64,000 bases of DNA from Rhinopomastus cyanomelas (lineage: Eukaryota; Chordata; Aves; Bucerotiformes; Rhinopomastidae). Made by a program: the position numbers and the translations under genes. Below are positions 63,816 through 64,000 of this stretch, one piece after another. The stretch is taken from positions 584,685-648,684 of the forward strand of contig VXBP01009450.1 of NCBI GenBank assembly GCA_013400115.1. Direction: 5' to 3'. How positions within the stretch are numbered: the first letter of the stretch is position 1; every line of letters starts with the position of its first letter. The notes beneath the pieces were generated by a model. That model was not told the DNA's origin. It ran no database searches and was given only the letters and a program-made list of their open reading frames with translations.

Positions 63816-64000
63816 GAGGCCAGCTACATGCTAATTTAGCATGCCAAGTGAGAAAACACCAGTGTGGCACAGCCTATGCCAGACAATGAAAGACATTTGT
63901 AACAGGTAGCATTACCTGAACACACACGTCCTGACCAACGTCCACCCTGACACAGTCCTGCAGTAACATGCAGCATCAAGTGTCAGCAAGAGCTCCCTAG

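Noticed and set aside
60539..64000. Search for the zyxin start exon
   Set aside because: No - strand frame resembles the conserved zyxin N-terminus (APKPKVNPF-type), so the exon is assumed to be outside the window and the gene was reported as partial.
1..64000. CRISPR arrays, operons, riboswitches, prophage or other prokaryotic systems
   Set aside because: The DNA is vertebrate nuclear: spliced genes, CR1 and LTR repeats. The repeated sequences are dispersed retroelements, not spaced direct repeats.

Overview
The window is nuclear DNA from a bird. Two conserved vertebrate genes lie tail to tail: EPHA1 (Eph-family receptor tyrosine kinase, + strand, 9,760-49,073) and ZYX (zyxin, - strand, 60,538 down to 55,691, with its first coding exon beyond the right edge). 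This EPHA1/ZYX neighbourhood is also found in other vertebrates. The repeats are overwhelmingly CR1 non-LTR retrotransposons, the dominant avian LINE, plus two copies of an avian ERVL-type LTR. I estimate by eye that about 17 kb (roughly a quarter) is CR1. That is far more than is usual for chicken and recalls CR1-rich lineages such as woodpeckers and allies, but I cannot name the species.

Layout. 1-9,000 is repeat-rich: CR1 reverse-transcriptase remnants on both strands, an LTR, and a tRNA-Lys-like sequence fused to a CR1 tail. 9,290-9,760 is the EPHA1 promoter and 5' leader. EPHA1 has 18 coding exons that I could join without any frame break (971 residues), with exact GT/AG boundaries. Its 13-kb intron 2 is repeat-poor in the middle. 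Intron 1 carries an antisense nuclear copy of mitochondrial COX1 (about 12,568-13,243). Intron 4 carries a compact GC- and CpG-rich island (about 31,295-32,080). Intron 9 carries a tRNA-like sequence joined to a CR1 3' tail. 49,074-50,000 is the EPHA1 3' UTR with an AATAAA. 50,000-54,650 is convergent intergenic DNA with CR1 fragments. 54,650-60,538 is ZYX: 3' UTR, three LIM domains, a leucine-rich export-type helix, and a proline-rich region with FPPPP motifs. 60,539-64,000 is ZYX intron sequence with more CR1.

Function. EPHA1 is a cell-surface receptor for membrane-tethered ephrin-A ligands. ZYX is a focal-adhesion and stress-fibre scaffold that recruits Ena/VASP proteins. Both act in adhesion and cytoskeleton control, but nothing in the sequence suggests co-regulation.

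Most unusual signals. (1) Two separate tRNA-Lys-like sequences are each fused, in the same orientation, to a CR1 3' end, which is the architecture of a tRNA-derived SINE mobilised by CR1. (2) The COX1 NUMT. (3) A CR1 pair whose break points look like twin-primed reverse transcription. (4) An intronic CpG island. (5) Several CR1-in-CR1 nested insertions that give relative ages. I found no CRISPR array, no intact mobile-element gene and no clearly new protein-coding system.
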